64,000 nucleotides of DNA from Delphinus delphis. Lineage: Eukaryota > Chordata > Mammalia > Artiodactyla > Delphinidae. Each line of letters begins with the position of its first letter. Positions within the stretch are counted from its first letter, which is position 1. Of this stretch, positions 25,433 to 37,062 are shown one piece after another. Below the pieces are notes generated by a model. The model searched no databases, had not been told where the DNA came from, and worked only from the letters and a program-made list of their open reading frames with translations. The stretch covers positions 18,157,701 to 18,221,700 of the forward strand of contig NC_082684.1 in NCBI RefSeq assembly GCF_949987515.2. The letters are read 5' to 3'. The position numbers and the translations under genes were made by a program.

Positions 25433-27109
25433 TGTCTACAAACTGGTGACATGTACAGTGGCAGGTTCATAGTTCCACCAAGAATGTTTCTGCCTCAAAG
25501 GCCACACTTTTTCTTTTCACTATTTACAACTTACTGTGGCATTATTTTATGAAGCAGTGTGATGTTGTTTTAGTAATCCATTATATTTTATATCAGAGTC
25601 AATAAAAATTTTGACAAACAGTTCTTTACAGAAAGTTAATATGTTGCTATACAAGTCTTTAAATATGATTCATCTGGGAGTGAAAGAATTAAGGGTTACA
25701 TCAGAACAGACATTCCTGAATAAAATAAAAATAATAAATTACATATTATTAAAGTTACCATAAGAAAATAAAAATATGTATTATTGAGCCTAGGAAGAAT
25801 ATGATAAGTAATGCTTTAGAGTACTGTTATCACTCAATATTCTAACATATAAGGAAGTTGTTGCTTTTAGTCATGGAAAATCTCTTGCCGTATTTCAGGA
25901 CATATAGCCCTTCAAATAAAGAGGAACCACTGAAGAAGTATTATTACTAGATCTACTCTTCAAAAGAATGAGTCTGCAGTTATTAACTAGGAATCTGAAA
26001 AACAGTCTTTCATAAATAAAGCCATGTTAAATATTCTATGATTTTAAATGGGTCAATAAGTACAATTTTTGAAGTCTCATAATTAAAATGTGATTTTATC
26101 ACTTTAAAGAAACAGTTTTTTCTTACAAAGAAAGTAGGTAAAGATACATATCTCTTAGAAGCAAATAAAGTTAGATGTTCATAAGATAAACTGATCATGA
26201 ATCCTTTTTATTATGTTTGCAGCAGGAATTGGACTTCAAACTCATACAATACAAACACAGCTCTTTTTTCCACTATTTCCAATGGACTTACGTGAAGTTT
26301 CTTCCTGACTCCTGAAGTTGTCTACCTCACTAGACTGATGTCACGTAAATACAACTATAAACTATTACTCAACTGGACAAGAAATAATCTTTTCATTGTG
26401 AGACAGTAAATATTCACTTCTCAATGGGTATGTGCAAATGTGAAAAGCAAAACAGAAGGTAACCTCTGGTACTACTTTGAATCATCACAGTGCTGAGCAT
26501 AAATTTTCTTGGTCTTTCCCCTGAGTTTCAAACTAAATACATTTCGACAACCATTGAAAAGCAGATAGGGAGAGACTCAGTAAAATGTCAAAATGCCTTG
26601 GAGATTGTCCAAGCAGAAGTCTGTCAATGATGGGAGTGATGAATGCACGGAAAAAACAAACAAAAAAAACTAAGACATAGGTTTTGACCTACTTTGATAT
26701 TTCAAAGCATTTGATAGGTTTCTCCTTGTATCTTTCTATATTTTTCTCAATAATCTAGAGAGTCAAACAATTACATCATTGTGTCAGGGGAAAATATAAT
26801 GCTACAGAGAAATATTAAATGTGTGAACTACTACCTTTTCAAGTGAAGGAATCAGACAATTGGATCTGGATCTTAATAGTTCCAAGGAAATGTTCAGCCA
26901 GTTATAGTTATTTGTAACTTGCCATGTACTAAATGGCTCATTAATAATGTGTATTTCTATTTTGGCAGGAGATAAATAAATATCACAGGCATAATTCATT
27001 TGGAATCTTTCTAGGCAAATGTAAGTATTGTCAAGCAGCCTCTGATATTTCACAAGCATTAGTTCCTAGCAGTTCTACCTATCCAAACCCTCCTTAATCT
27101 AAAAGCCAA
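25433..27109. other. Unassigned stretch
   Basis: No gene recognised. The 85-codon minus-strand frame at 26802-27059 has no domain I recognise. Composition is uniformly AT-rich. Confidence 0.5.
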
Positions 27110-28130
27110 GAAATTTATTATAAGGATCAAAGCTCAAAAATAATTATAGGAATTTTTGCATATAGAGGAATACAAAAATATCCACACCCAGAAAGGTAAA
27201 ATTCATGTCAGGCATCCAATCTAAAATTACCAGACACACACAGAAGCAAGAATACATGATATGCATTGAGAAGGAATATCAGTTAACTGAAAGAGACCCA
27301 AATTGACATAGATATTAAAATTAGAAAACAAGGCCATTTGGATTATTATTATAATTGTATTTCACATGTTCAATGAATTAAGTAGTGACTTGAAAGAAAT
27401 AAAAAGACTGTAAATGAACTTCTAGAAATGAAAATTTCAAGTTTTGAGATGAAAAATACATCTGATAGGATTAAAGGCAGATTAGACTGTGCAGAAGAAA
27501 AGATTCATAAACTTTAAGACATAGCAAAGGAAACTATCCAAAATTTAAAACAGAGAAATAATCAAATAAAAATAAAAAGAGCATCAGGGAGCTTGTAGCA
27601 CAACTTTAAGAATCCTAATATATGTGGAATTAGAATCGTCAAAGGAGGGAACAGAAAAAATTTGAAGAAATAGTGGCCAACATTTTTCCAAATTGATGAA
27701 CGTTAATAAATGCATAGATCCAAGAAGTTCACAAAACCCAAAAGACAAGAAACTCATACCAAGGCACATTGTAATTAAATTGCTCAAAACCAGTAATAAA
27801 CAGAACATCTTAAAAGCAGCCAGGGGTGGAAAAGCACACTACTTTCAAAGGAAAAGAAAAACAAAAGCTTGACAGCATTTTATTATCAGAAAAATATTCG
27901 AGTGATAAAAAAGAGTGGAGCAACATCTTTTAAGTACAGAAAGGAAACACTGTCAACCTAGCATTTTATCTCCAGCAAAAATATCTTTCAAAAGAAAAGT
28001 CAAAATAAAGACTTTTAGACTTGCAAAAGCAGAAATAGTTTATCAGCACCAGACCTGTACCACCGGACATGATGAACAAAGCCCTTCAAAGCAGAAGGAA
28101 ACTACCAAGTGAAACGATGGTTGGAGCTAT
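27110..28130 (+). mobile_element. Old HAL1/L1 ORF1 region
   Basis: Follows the ordered landmarks of HAL1/L1ME-type ORF1. These are 'gaacttctagaaatgaaaa' at 27418, 'gcagattagactgtgcagaagaaaag' at 27476, 'ccaaggcacattgtaattaaattgctcaaaacc' at 27758, 'atcttaaaagcagccag' at 27807 and 'gcattttatctccagcaaa' at 27960. Multiple stops; a fossil. Confidence 0.75.
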
Positions 28131-28254
28131 GAACAAAGGCCACTAGACATGCTAAATAAATAAGATACTCTCCTTTATTTAAATTGAATTAATATTGATA
28201 TTATTATTTAATATTTAATACTTAATATTAAGTCCAACAAATATAAGATAGATA

Positions 28255-29580
28255 ATACATCATGACCAAGTGGGTTTTATCCCAAGAATGCCATCATATT
28301 AATAAACTAAGAAAGAAAACAATAAGGCAATCTCAATAAAAGCAGATAAAGCACTTGACAAATTACAAAGCCTTCCAGATAAAATTTCAGCAATCGAATT
28401 AAACTTTCTCAACCTAATAAATGCCTTCTATAAAAAAAAATGCAGATAACAATATACTTAGTGGTGAAAGATTGAAACTTTTCTCTATGATCAGGAACAA
28501 GGTAAAAGTGTCCGTCCTTACCACTTCTCTATAAAGTCTGGAAAAATAAAGTCATCCTGACTGTAACAAAAGAAGTAAAACTGTTTTGATTCGAAGATGA
28601 CATAGTGTGTTACATAGAAAATCTACAAAAGTAGGAATCTACTAAAAAGCTACTAGAAGTAATAAGTCAATTCGTAGGCTTAAATTATGAACACAGAACC
28701 AACCCACAAAAAGCAATAGTACTAGCAAAGATTATAAAGAAATCAAAGTTAAAAATATTTTAATAGCATGAAAAAGTATAAAATATTTAAGGGTAATTCT
28801 GACAAAAATTATAAGAGCTGCCTGATTAAACTTAAACTATACTGTTAAGACAAATTAAAGAGATTAAATAAATTGTGAGATGCTCTATGTTCATGGAATA
28901 GAGATTCAATATACTTATGATGCCAATTCTGTCTGACACTATTCCAATTGAAATCCCACCAGATATTTTTCTGGAGAAACTAAAGTAAATTTTAAAATTT
29001 ATATTGAAACAAGAAGAACCTCTGGAACAGCCAAAACAAATTTGAAGAATAAGGTTGGAGGCTAAAATTATCTGACTTTGAGATTTACTCTAAAACTGTA
29101 GGAAATAAGACAGTGAGATATTAGCATAAATATAGACGAAGAGATAATGGAACAGAGTAGATAGTCAACATATACGGACAACTGATTTTTGATAAAGATG
29201 CAAAAGCAATTCAGTGGAGAAATTATAATCATTTCATCAAATGATGCTGGGACATATTTTTTTTTAATTTTGATGCAAATCTCACATCATATACAAAACT
29301 TAACTCAGAATGGAGACTTAAATATAAAACTAGAACTTTAACTAAATGACAGTATAGGAGAAAATCTTTATGACATTGGATAAAGCAAAAAAGTTCTGAG
29401 ATAAGATGTCAAAAGTGTGATCCATAAGATAGAGTTACACAGTTACTACATTGGTCAAAAGTTAAAAGTCTGGCATTACCATGTGTTGGTGAAGATATGT
29501 AGAAAACTGAAATTTTGGTACACTGGTAATGGGAACGTAAAACAGGATAATCACTTTGGAACATTTGTATTAAACTTGCT
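28255..29580 (+). mobile_element. Old L1 ORF2 relic lacking its endonuclease
   Basis: Starts at the RT segment 'catgaccaagtgggttttatccc' ([12 protein letters not shown]) and passes a FEDD variant of the FADD catalytic motif at about 28592. It continues to the 'ttggtacactggtaatgggaacg' region near 29515. Only about 125 bp separate it from the ORF1 relic, so the endonuclease and first part of RT (well over 1 kb) are missing. Either a deletion or two separate insertions explains this. Confidence 0.7.
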
Positions 29581-29589
29581 CTTCTGTTT

Positions 29590-30240
29590 TGGGTAGACCA
29601 TAATGAATTAAATACTCAGAAGTGGTGTACCATGAAAAGTATGTATTTCAATTTGTTCAATTGGAAATTTACTTTCTAGAGGCAAAACAAAAACTGCCCG
29701 TATGGGAATTCCTCTGATATTTCTCTACCATCACAACCTCCAAAGTACAATCTAGATGGCTATCATTATTTTTTGAGGTGCACTGTTTACCTGTGGCAGC
29801 TATGACAATGCAGTTTTTAGATCTCTAGCTATGGGGCTCCAGCTGCTGTACTCCAAAATTCAGCCTCATGTTTGCACCAAGTTCATGGTTTCAGTTACTC
29901 TCAGTCAGGTGTTAGACACAGCAGCATGCCACTTCAGACCCATTTCTGGAGACACAGTATTCCTCTCAGGAGCCATGCTGGCTTGCTCCTGAGATTATCA
30001 GTCCTGGATTATCAGGACTCCCCTGATAATCTTGTCTAATTTTCTTGAGAACTTCACTGCAGACTAAGATGCTTTCACCCCACATTCCTTCAGTTGAGAT
30101 CGCACCTGCGTCATGGTCTGACAGCACTTCTCTCCTTCCTGGCTTCATCCCAATTTTTGCTCACAGGTTGTTCCCCTAATAAATGTCTTGTATGTTTAAT
30201 CTAATATTGTCATCTGCTTCTCGTAGAACCTGGACTAACA
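29590..30240. mobile_element. LTR-like relic, tentative
   Basis: The right end 'cccctaataaatgtcttgtatgtttaatcta...cttctcgtagaacctggactaacac' resembles the R/U5 end of old mammalian LTRs, with a polyadenylation hexamer at about 30177. The left boundary is uncertain. Confidence 0.35.
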
Positions 30241-30989
30241 CAATGACTAAAGCCATATATGCTTTGTGTCAAATATAAGCCCTAGGACAGTGGTTAAATG
30301 TATTTCAGAATTCATTTATTCAATTTGTGACTTCAATAAACCAGTTCAGTCAGAAGCTGATATCCAAGAAATGGACTGCCACACCTTCATACTTTGCCTA
30401 TTTTCCTTTTATTCTGTGGGCAATACTGAAACATTGAGAGCTCTTTTGGCTTTATTTTTTATTGTGTTTTAACAGAAGAGTAACATTATAGAATTTTTCT
30501 TTAGAGGGTTTAGATCAGGAAGGGATCTAAATGGAAATAAAAGGAGGAGAAAGAAGACCATGATAATTTTCTAGAGAGAACATACAGCTGCTGTCAGGAT
30601 AGGGAGTAAGAGGTAGATATGAGAGATATTGTAAAGATAGAGTCAACCGAACTCGGCAACTGGGTGTCTATGCAGAACAAGATTTTATGTTAATCCTTTT
30701 TTGTGGAAGTACTTCAAACATAGAGTATATTCATTCTTATGTTCTCAAACTGAGTATATTGAACAAAACTTGTGCTTTCCTTGGTTGGAAATGCAATATA
30801 TTTCAATGATCATTTCAGGGCTCTGATCTTTAAAAATTTTGTACCTTTGTATAATTTATTAAAGATTTTTTCCTTTCACTTATTTTCAACTACATCATAC
30901 TGCTGCTAGATAATTACAGACTACAAGTAAAATAAGAGACAATAATGTATAACAAGGAAAAATGAAAACACATCCATGCAAAAAAAAAA
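30241..30989. other. Unassigned stretch
   Basis: No gene recognised. Confidence 0.5.
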
Positions 30990-31448
30990 GAAATTGTACA
31001 TTAATGATCACAGCAGCATCACTCATAATAGCCAAAAAGTGGAAATGACTCAAATGCCCATCAACTATTGGATAGATAAATGAAACGTGATATATCCATA
31101 TAATTGAATATTATTTGGAAATAAAAAGGAATAAATTACAGCATGGATGAACCTTGAAAATGTTATGCTAAGTGTGATCACATATTTTATGATTTCATTT
31201 ATGTGAAATGTCTAGAATAAGCAAATATATAGATAGAAAGTAAGTTAGTGATTGCCAAGGGCTGGGGGGGGGAGGAAATGGTAGAGTTGGATAGAAATGG
31301 GAAGGGAGTAACTGTTAATGTGTGCAGGGTGTTTTTAGGGGTGATGAAAATTTATTGTAGTGATGGTTACATCTATATGATTATACTAACACCATCATAT
31401 TGTATACTTTAAATTGATGAGTTATATTTGAATTATATCTCAGTAAAT
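30990..31448 (+). mobile_element. Old L1 3' end
   Basis: ORF2 C-terminal traces ('ataatagccaaaaagtggaaa', 'ccatcaactattgg', 'gcatggatgaaccttgaaaa') are followed by a 3' UTR ('gattgccaagggctgggg', 'aattatatctcagtaaa'). This is the L1MC/L1ME arrangement, 5'-truncated. Confidence 0.8.
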
Positions 31449-31648
31449 CTTTTTTTTTTAAGATTTTCTTTTTGATGTGGACCATTGTTAAAGTTTTTAT
31501 CGAATTTGTTACAATATTGCCCCCATTTTTTGTTTTGGTTTTTTGGCCGCGAGGCACACGGGGTCCCAGCTCCCCAACCAGGGATCAAAGCCACACCCCA
31601 TGCATTGGAAGGTGAAGTCTCAACCACTGGACCACCAGGGAAGTCCCC
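31449..31648 (-). mobile_element. CHR-type SINE, older long subfamily (antisense)
   Basis: On the minus strand it reads as the 'ggacttccctggtggtcca' head. This is followed by 'cgcggccaaaaaacc' and the long 3' tail domain ('ttgtaacaaattc...gtccacatcaaaaag') that marks the older cetartiodactyl CHR-type SINEs. It is inserted at or next to the old L1 3' end. Confidence 0.85.
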
Positions 31649-32737
31649 TTCAATAAAGATTTAAGCAAAAATGTAGTCAGTAGGACTGTGAGAATAAATC
31701 CCTCAAGACTGAAACTATAAAGTTAAAGGAATCTATGAATGTCCCCTTTACAGAATATTAAGTTGTTAATATAGTGTGTGTGTAAAGCATATTTATTAGC
31801 TTTACTTAAGTCCAATCTAATAATAAGTCAGATTTTACTTAATACATCTCCCCTTGAAGTTGATCTCCATGTTGTGAGACAAACTCACCCCATGGATTAT
31901 TTTCTTATCAGTCAACCATGAGACTCCCAATTCCTTTACTTTAATGTTTCTTATAAAACTCAATCAAGGAGACAAATAAAACTCATGACTTAACATTTCT
32001 TAATGCCCTAAAGATTTTTAGTCTTCAACAGGAAGATACTCACTGCAACCATTCTTTCCTATCTATGGAGAACTAGATCCACTCATTATAAGAATGGCTA
32101 CTTACTGTAGTAAGTCATCTACCTAGGAAAAAAGTTACTTATCTGAGCTCAGTGTTGATCTAAATGTTAGAGGCAAAACCTAGAATAACATGTTATATTT
32201 CCAATCATCTGGTTATTTTGTGATATTTGAAATTTTTGTATAAATACCAATTTTATTAATAAATCACATTCTTAATAAATAATTTAACTAAATACATTTT
32301 ATTCAACAATCTTTAGATTGTTTAAGTTTTCACTGCACATGTTTCCATCTAAGAACCAGAGAACTTTTTTGCATGGTGTTAAGTTTTAAAATAATTAATT
32401 TAGTTCACAGGGTTTGTTCTATAAAATAACTTCACTAAAGACAGCATTGTAAAATCTCAATGTGAAGCTATAAAACATAATAAAGTTTAATTTGAAAACT
32501 TAACAAAGTCCATGGAGACTCAACCACATTTTATGACAATTCATTGTAATTACTGTTAATACTGCCAAGATGTAGAAATATTGTGTATAAGCTTTCCTCA
32601 TTTTTTCAGTTACCACTGCAATGTCTACAAGCACAATAGGTTAGCTATCACAGAATGATGGTGATAAAAATTAAGTGTGGTGGAAAGACCCAGAGGAGAA
32701 AGTAAGAAAACGAGATTTACAGCATGCATGCATTTTC
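31649..32737. other. Unassigned stretch
   Basis: No gene recognised. Confidence 0.5.
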
Positions 32738-33647
32738 CCTTCTTTTTCTTAAACTTTATAGTGATATCTTTGACATATAAAAATTATATATATATTCATG
32801 CTGTATATCTTGATGTTTTAATTTATGTATACATTGTGAAAAATGCATCACAATCAAGCTAAATAACTTATCCATCACTTCTACATAATTACCATTGTGT
32901 GTGCTGAGAAGATTTAATTTAAGATATATTCTCAGCAAATTTCAAATATGAAATATAGTATTGTTAACTATCATCACCCTGCTGTAAATTAGATCTCCAA
33001 AACTCATTCATCTTGCAGACTGAAACTTTATATCCTTTGACCTGTATCTTCTCCTTTCCTCTTGCCTACCCCTTACCCCTGGCAACCACCGTTCTATTCT
33101 TTGCTTCTATGTGTTTGATTGACTCTTTAAGTGATTTCACATATAAGTGAAATCATGCAGTATTTGTCTTTCTGTGTCTGGCTTATCTCACTTAGCATAA
33201 TGTGCTCTAGGTTCATCCATGTTGTCACAAATGGTAGGACTTCCTTCTTTTTAAATGTGGAATAATATTCTATTGTATGTGTGTACCACATTTTCTTCAT
33301 CCATTCATCCACTGACACTTAGGTTGTTTCTGTATCTTGGTTATTGTGAATAATGCTACAATGAACATGTGGGTGTGGATATCTCTTCGATATTCAGATT
33401 TAATTTCCTTTGGATATGTACCCAGAAGAGGAATTGCTGGGTGATATGGTAGTTCTATTTTAAATTTTTTGAGGGATCTCATACTGTTTTCTGAAATGGC
33501 TATACCAATTTACATTCCCACCAAGAATGTACAAGATTTCCCTTTTCTTCACATCATCACCAACACTTGTTATCTTTTGTCTTTTTCATAACATCCATCA
33601 TAACATGTGTGAGGTGATAATCTCATTGCGGTTTTGATTTGAATTTC
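32738..33647 (-). mobile_element. Old L1M, 3' part (antisense half of a 5' inversion)
   Basis: Minus-strand reading gives the ORF2 C-terminus (conserved '[16 protein letters not shown]' and 'WYTHTIEYYSTFKKKE' segments, in frames broken by stops) and then an L1M 3' UTR down to a polypyrimidine end at about 32740. At 33648 the orientation flips to the plus strand with earlier ORF2 sequence, the signature of twin priming. Confidence 0.85.
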
Positions 33648-34233
33648 ATACTTCTTGATTTCAAAATATATTACAAATCAATAGTAACCAAAAGAGTATG
33701 GTGCAGGCATAAAAACAGACGTATCAGCCAATGGAATAGAATAGAGAGCCCAGAAATAAATCCACATATTCATGATTTCCAGATGTTTGATAAGGGTGTC
33801 AATAAACACAATGGGGAAAGGATAGTCTCTTCAATAAACAGTGTTGGTAAAACTGGATATAAACATGCAGAAGAATGAAAGTGTACACTTATCTCACACC
33901 ATATACAAAAATCAACTCAAAATGAACTAAAGACTTAAATATAAGACCTGAAACTGTAAAACTGCTACAGTAAATCATAGGGGAAAATCTTTTCAACATT
34001 GGTCTTGACAATGGTTTTTTGGTCATAATATCAAAAACACAAGCAACAAAAATAAAAATAGACAAGTGGAATTTCCTCAAACTGAATACCTTCTGCACAG
34101 CAAAGGAAGCAATCAACAGACTGCAAAAGCAGTTTATGAAATAGGAGAAAGTATTTGCAAACCACATACCTGATAAGCGGTTAATATCCAAAATTTATAA
34201 GGAACTCAAACAATTTAATAGGAAAAATAAAAT
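33648..34233 (+). mobile_element. Old L1M, inverted upstream ORF2 segment, part 1
   Basis: Plus-strand ORF2 sequence ('[13 protein letters not shown]' segment near 33730; 'ttctgcacagcaaaggaagcaatcaac' near 34093). It lies upstream, in L1 coordinates, of what is found antisense at 32738-33647. It is interrupted at 34233 by a younger L1 insertion and resumes at 35107. Confidence 0.85.
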
Positions 34234-34247
34234 AAAAACTAATGAAA

Positions 34248-34464
34248 GCTAGTGGGAAGCAGCCTCATAGCACAGGGAGATCAGCTCCGTGCTTTGTGAC
34301 CACCTAGAGGGGTGGGATAGGGAGGGTGAGAGGGAGACACAAGAGGGAGGAGCTATGGGGATATATGTATATGTATAGCTGATTCACTTTGTTATAAAGC
34401 AGAAACTAACACACCATTGTAAAGCAGTTATACTCCAATAAAGATGTTTAAAAAAAAAAAAAAA
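34248..34464 (+). mobile_element. Young L1 3' end, 5'-truncated
   Basis: Near-identical to the last ~200 bp of the full-length L1 (compare 43978-44190): 'gctagtgggaagcagcc', 'tgggatagggagggtg' and 'gcagaaactaacacacc'. It has an AATAAA at 34437-34442 and an A-run at 34450-34464. Non-L1 sequence and a second poly(A) follow before the TSD, so the insertion continues to 35092. Confidence 0.95.
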
Positions 34465-35092
34465 CCAAGTCAGTAACAACAACAAAAAAGTAAACCTCGG
34501 GCTTCCCTGGTGGCGCAGTGGTTGAGAATCTGCCTGCTAATGCAGGGGACGTGGGTTCGAGCCCTGGTCTGGGAGAGTCCCACATGCCGCGGAGCAACTG
34601 GGCCCGTGAACCAAAACTACCGAGCCTGCCCATCTGGAGCCTGTGCTCCGCAACAAGAGAGGCCGTGATAGTGAGAGGCCTGCATACTGCAATGAAGAGT
34701 GGCCCCCGCTTGCCACAACTAGAGAGAGCCCTCGCACAGAAATGAAGACCCAACACAGCAAAAATAAATTAATTAATTAATAAACTCCTACCTCCAACAT
34801 CTAAAAAAAAAAAAGTAAACCTAACACATTTAACGTGTTTTGCTACAGAAATACTTTTTTTGCTTCAGAAATATTCTTTGAGATAAATTCTTAATGACTA
34901 TTGAGAAAACAGTAATACGGCACAGATGAATCATGCATGAGATTAACTTTGGTTAGTATATTTTAATTGATATTATGGGACCTGTGTCCCAGAAGAAGAT
35001 TGAGGGAATTATCCATCAGGGTGATGGCCAAGTATTTTGGGGAGGTGGGAAGTGAAGTGAAAATAAACCAACATTTTCTGAAAAAAAAAAAA
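34465..35092 (+). mobile_element. L1 3' transduction with second poly(A)
   Basis: Non-L1 sequence downstream of the first L1 A-run ends in its own AATAAA (35062-35067) and, 14 nt later, an A-tail (35081-35097). The TSD AAAAACTAATGAAA occurs at 34234-34247 and 35093-35106, so the L1 tail and this segment went in together. Removing the nested SINE and one of its TSD copies leaves about 290 bp of transduced DNA. No coding content recognised. Confidence 0.85.
34498..34808 (+). mobile_element. CHR-type SINE, long form
   Basis: A-box TGGCGCAGTGG at 34511-34521 and B-box GGTTCGAGCC at 34554-34563. The long 3' part ('gccacaactagagagagccctcgc', 'gaagacccaacacagc') ends in an ATTA-rich tail and an A-run. 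A perfect 14-bp TSD AAAAAAGTAAACCT lies at 34484-34497 and 34809-34822. It sits inside the transduced segment. Several antisense frames (up to 102 codons) are by-products. Confidence 0.97.
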
Positions 35093-35106
35093 AAAAACTA
35101 ATGAAA

Positions 35107-35206
35107 AATGGACAAAGGACATGAATAGACATTTCGCAAAAGAAGGCATATAAATGGCCAACAGGTGAACTACAGATGAGCAACAAAAGGTGTTCAGCAT
35201 GTACTA
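35107..35206 (+). mobile_element. Old L1M, inverted upstream ORF2 segment, part 2
   Basis: Continues the ORF2 reading interrupted at 34233: 'aaaatggacaaaggacatgaatagacattt', then 'aaatggccaacagg' and 'ggtgttcagcat'. It stops almost exactly where the antisense half (33647) begins in L1 coordinates. Confidence 0.85.
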
Positions 35207-37026
35207 CTTTTGACCAGTTTTGGGAATCTATCTTGCAGCTGTATTCACACAGGAAAATAAAAGTATATGTACAGGATGTTCACAGTGATCACAATTTGTA
35301 ATGGCCAAAAGTTGGGATCATACAGAATATTGACACGGGTCCAGTTTCTATTTGAATCTGTCATCAGCACTTTCAACAGAATAACAGAGACAAGGAAATG
35401 ACAGTTTGTCATGGTGTGTGCCTGCCTGAAGACAGTCTGAAGAGGCTATTTACAAAGATGCAGACAACCCACCATGAGCTAGCCCACCCGCTGTGTCCTG
35501 CTCAGATTTGAGAGGCATTTACCAAATGTCAAATGGGTGCCAGGTGCTCCGGCAGAAATTACCACAGAATCTTACTGAATCAATTACCCAAAAGGCAGTG
35601 TTTCTAAAAGAGTCAAGTGGGTCTCAGGGAAGAGGAAGAGAAAAGATTTTTTACTCCAGAAGACCAAGTTTCCAGATAAACACTGGTCACTCATGCCGAA
35701 TGCAGGAACAAGTGTTGTGTAAACTGACCACAAACCTGATTTCTTTCATTTTCTCATCCAGTGTAGGTCAACCACCAAACACATCTCACTCTGACTCCAG
35801 GATTTTGCTTATAATATCCTCCTTTTAGTAATGTCCTTCTACAACTCAGTTATAATTGTAAGCATTCTATGAACCAGGCTTCCCCAGTCTTTCCTTTCTA
35901 GTGGATGTGTAACCAATGCCAAGGGCATTACTTTAAATGTTATTGTAAATAAATAAATAAATATGTGTACATAATATATATAAGATGATATGAATAAGCC
36001 AAAAATATATAGAAATAACTTTAAAAGTTTTATCTGTCTTTTTCCTGTAAATGATGAGGCTATTTCCATATCAGTAAATACATCTCTACATCATTTCTCT
36101 TGAAGAGTTCATAATAATGTATTGTATAGACACAGGGATGCACCAAAATTGATTAAAACACAGTGATATTATTAGATACTAAAAAACCAACATTGTAATA
36201 AAGATCCCTATACACATGTCTGAGTACACACTTTGTTTTTTACTACTTTCCCACATCAAATGCTTAGATATGTATTATTGGCTCAATTGTCCTGCAGTAT
36301 TTCTGCAGCAAATGCCTACAGAAGAAAATGCAAGCCATTTTTATATTCACCAAACAGATACAATTTATTTTCTTAATTGGCTCACAAATAGTGGGTAGCA
36401 TCACTATTTTTAAATCTTGGAAAATCTATAGTCAAACATAATATGTTTATCATTTGAATAGTTCATATTTTTTTTCTAAGCTTTGATATTGATTAAATTA
36501 TATAGAAGTATCTATTTTTTGATGGCTTCCTAGAATTTTCTACAAAGTTCTCTAGGCATGGTGGTGATAAAAAGTGTGTTTTTTTGTTGTCACACTTTGA
36601 ATATCTTTTATGTTGTTGGCCTATTCCGTTCAAAAAGTGTTTTTTAATGTGTGATTTTATCCACCATTTTATAATAGTAAGCTTTCGTATTTCTTTTTTT
36701 TTTTTTTATAAATAGCCCTGTCCATGATCTATCTTCAAAAAATATATTCTTATCTCAATTTGTAAACTCCGTTAACTTTCTACTAGTACATATTCTCCTT
36801 AGGTGTGCATGCATAGGCATGTGTGTGTGTCTGTCTGTGTGCTGCTTCTCTCGATGGCATGGTTTATTTATTCTAATTTTTCCTTTAATAATAAAACACT
36901 AAAAGATATCAGTATTCTACTTTATACATCTTGGAATAAATACAGTAAGTTTTTATATATATTATTGTCATTATAATAGTAGTTTTTTTTTTCCTCTTTG
37001 GCAAATGTTTTAGGTAGATTTGTTTT
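35207..37026. other. Unassigned stretch
   Basis: No gene recognised. A phrase near 35265-35310 ('tgtacaggatgttcacagtgatcacaa') faintly resembles an L1 3' region. The 111-codon frame at 35493-35828 has no domain I recognise. Confidence 0.5.
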
Positions 37027-37044
37027 AAATTTCTAGGTATTAGG
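37027..37044 (+). repeat. TSD of full-length L1, left copy
   Basis: AAATTTCTAGGTATTAGG, preceded by TTTT, so the nick site reads TTTT/AAAT, close to the L1 endonuclease preference. It matches AAATTACTAGGTATTGGG at 44192-44209 with two mismatches. Confidence 0.85.
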
Positions 37045-37052
37045 ATGAGGGG

Positions 37053-37062
37053 AAGATGGCGG
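37053..37062 (+). promoter_or_regulatory. YY1-type site at L1 start
   Basis: AAGATGGCGG lies nine bases from the element's 5' end. In human L1 a YY1 site at the same place directs accurate initiation; equivalence here is by position and sequence. Confidence 0.75.

Noticed and set aside
34511..34563. tRNA gene (A and B boxes)
   Set aside because: The boxes belong to the tRNA-derived head of a CHR SINE; no tRNA fold, and flanked by SINE body, tail and TSD. The same holds for the other SINE copies.
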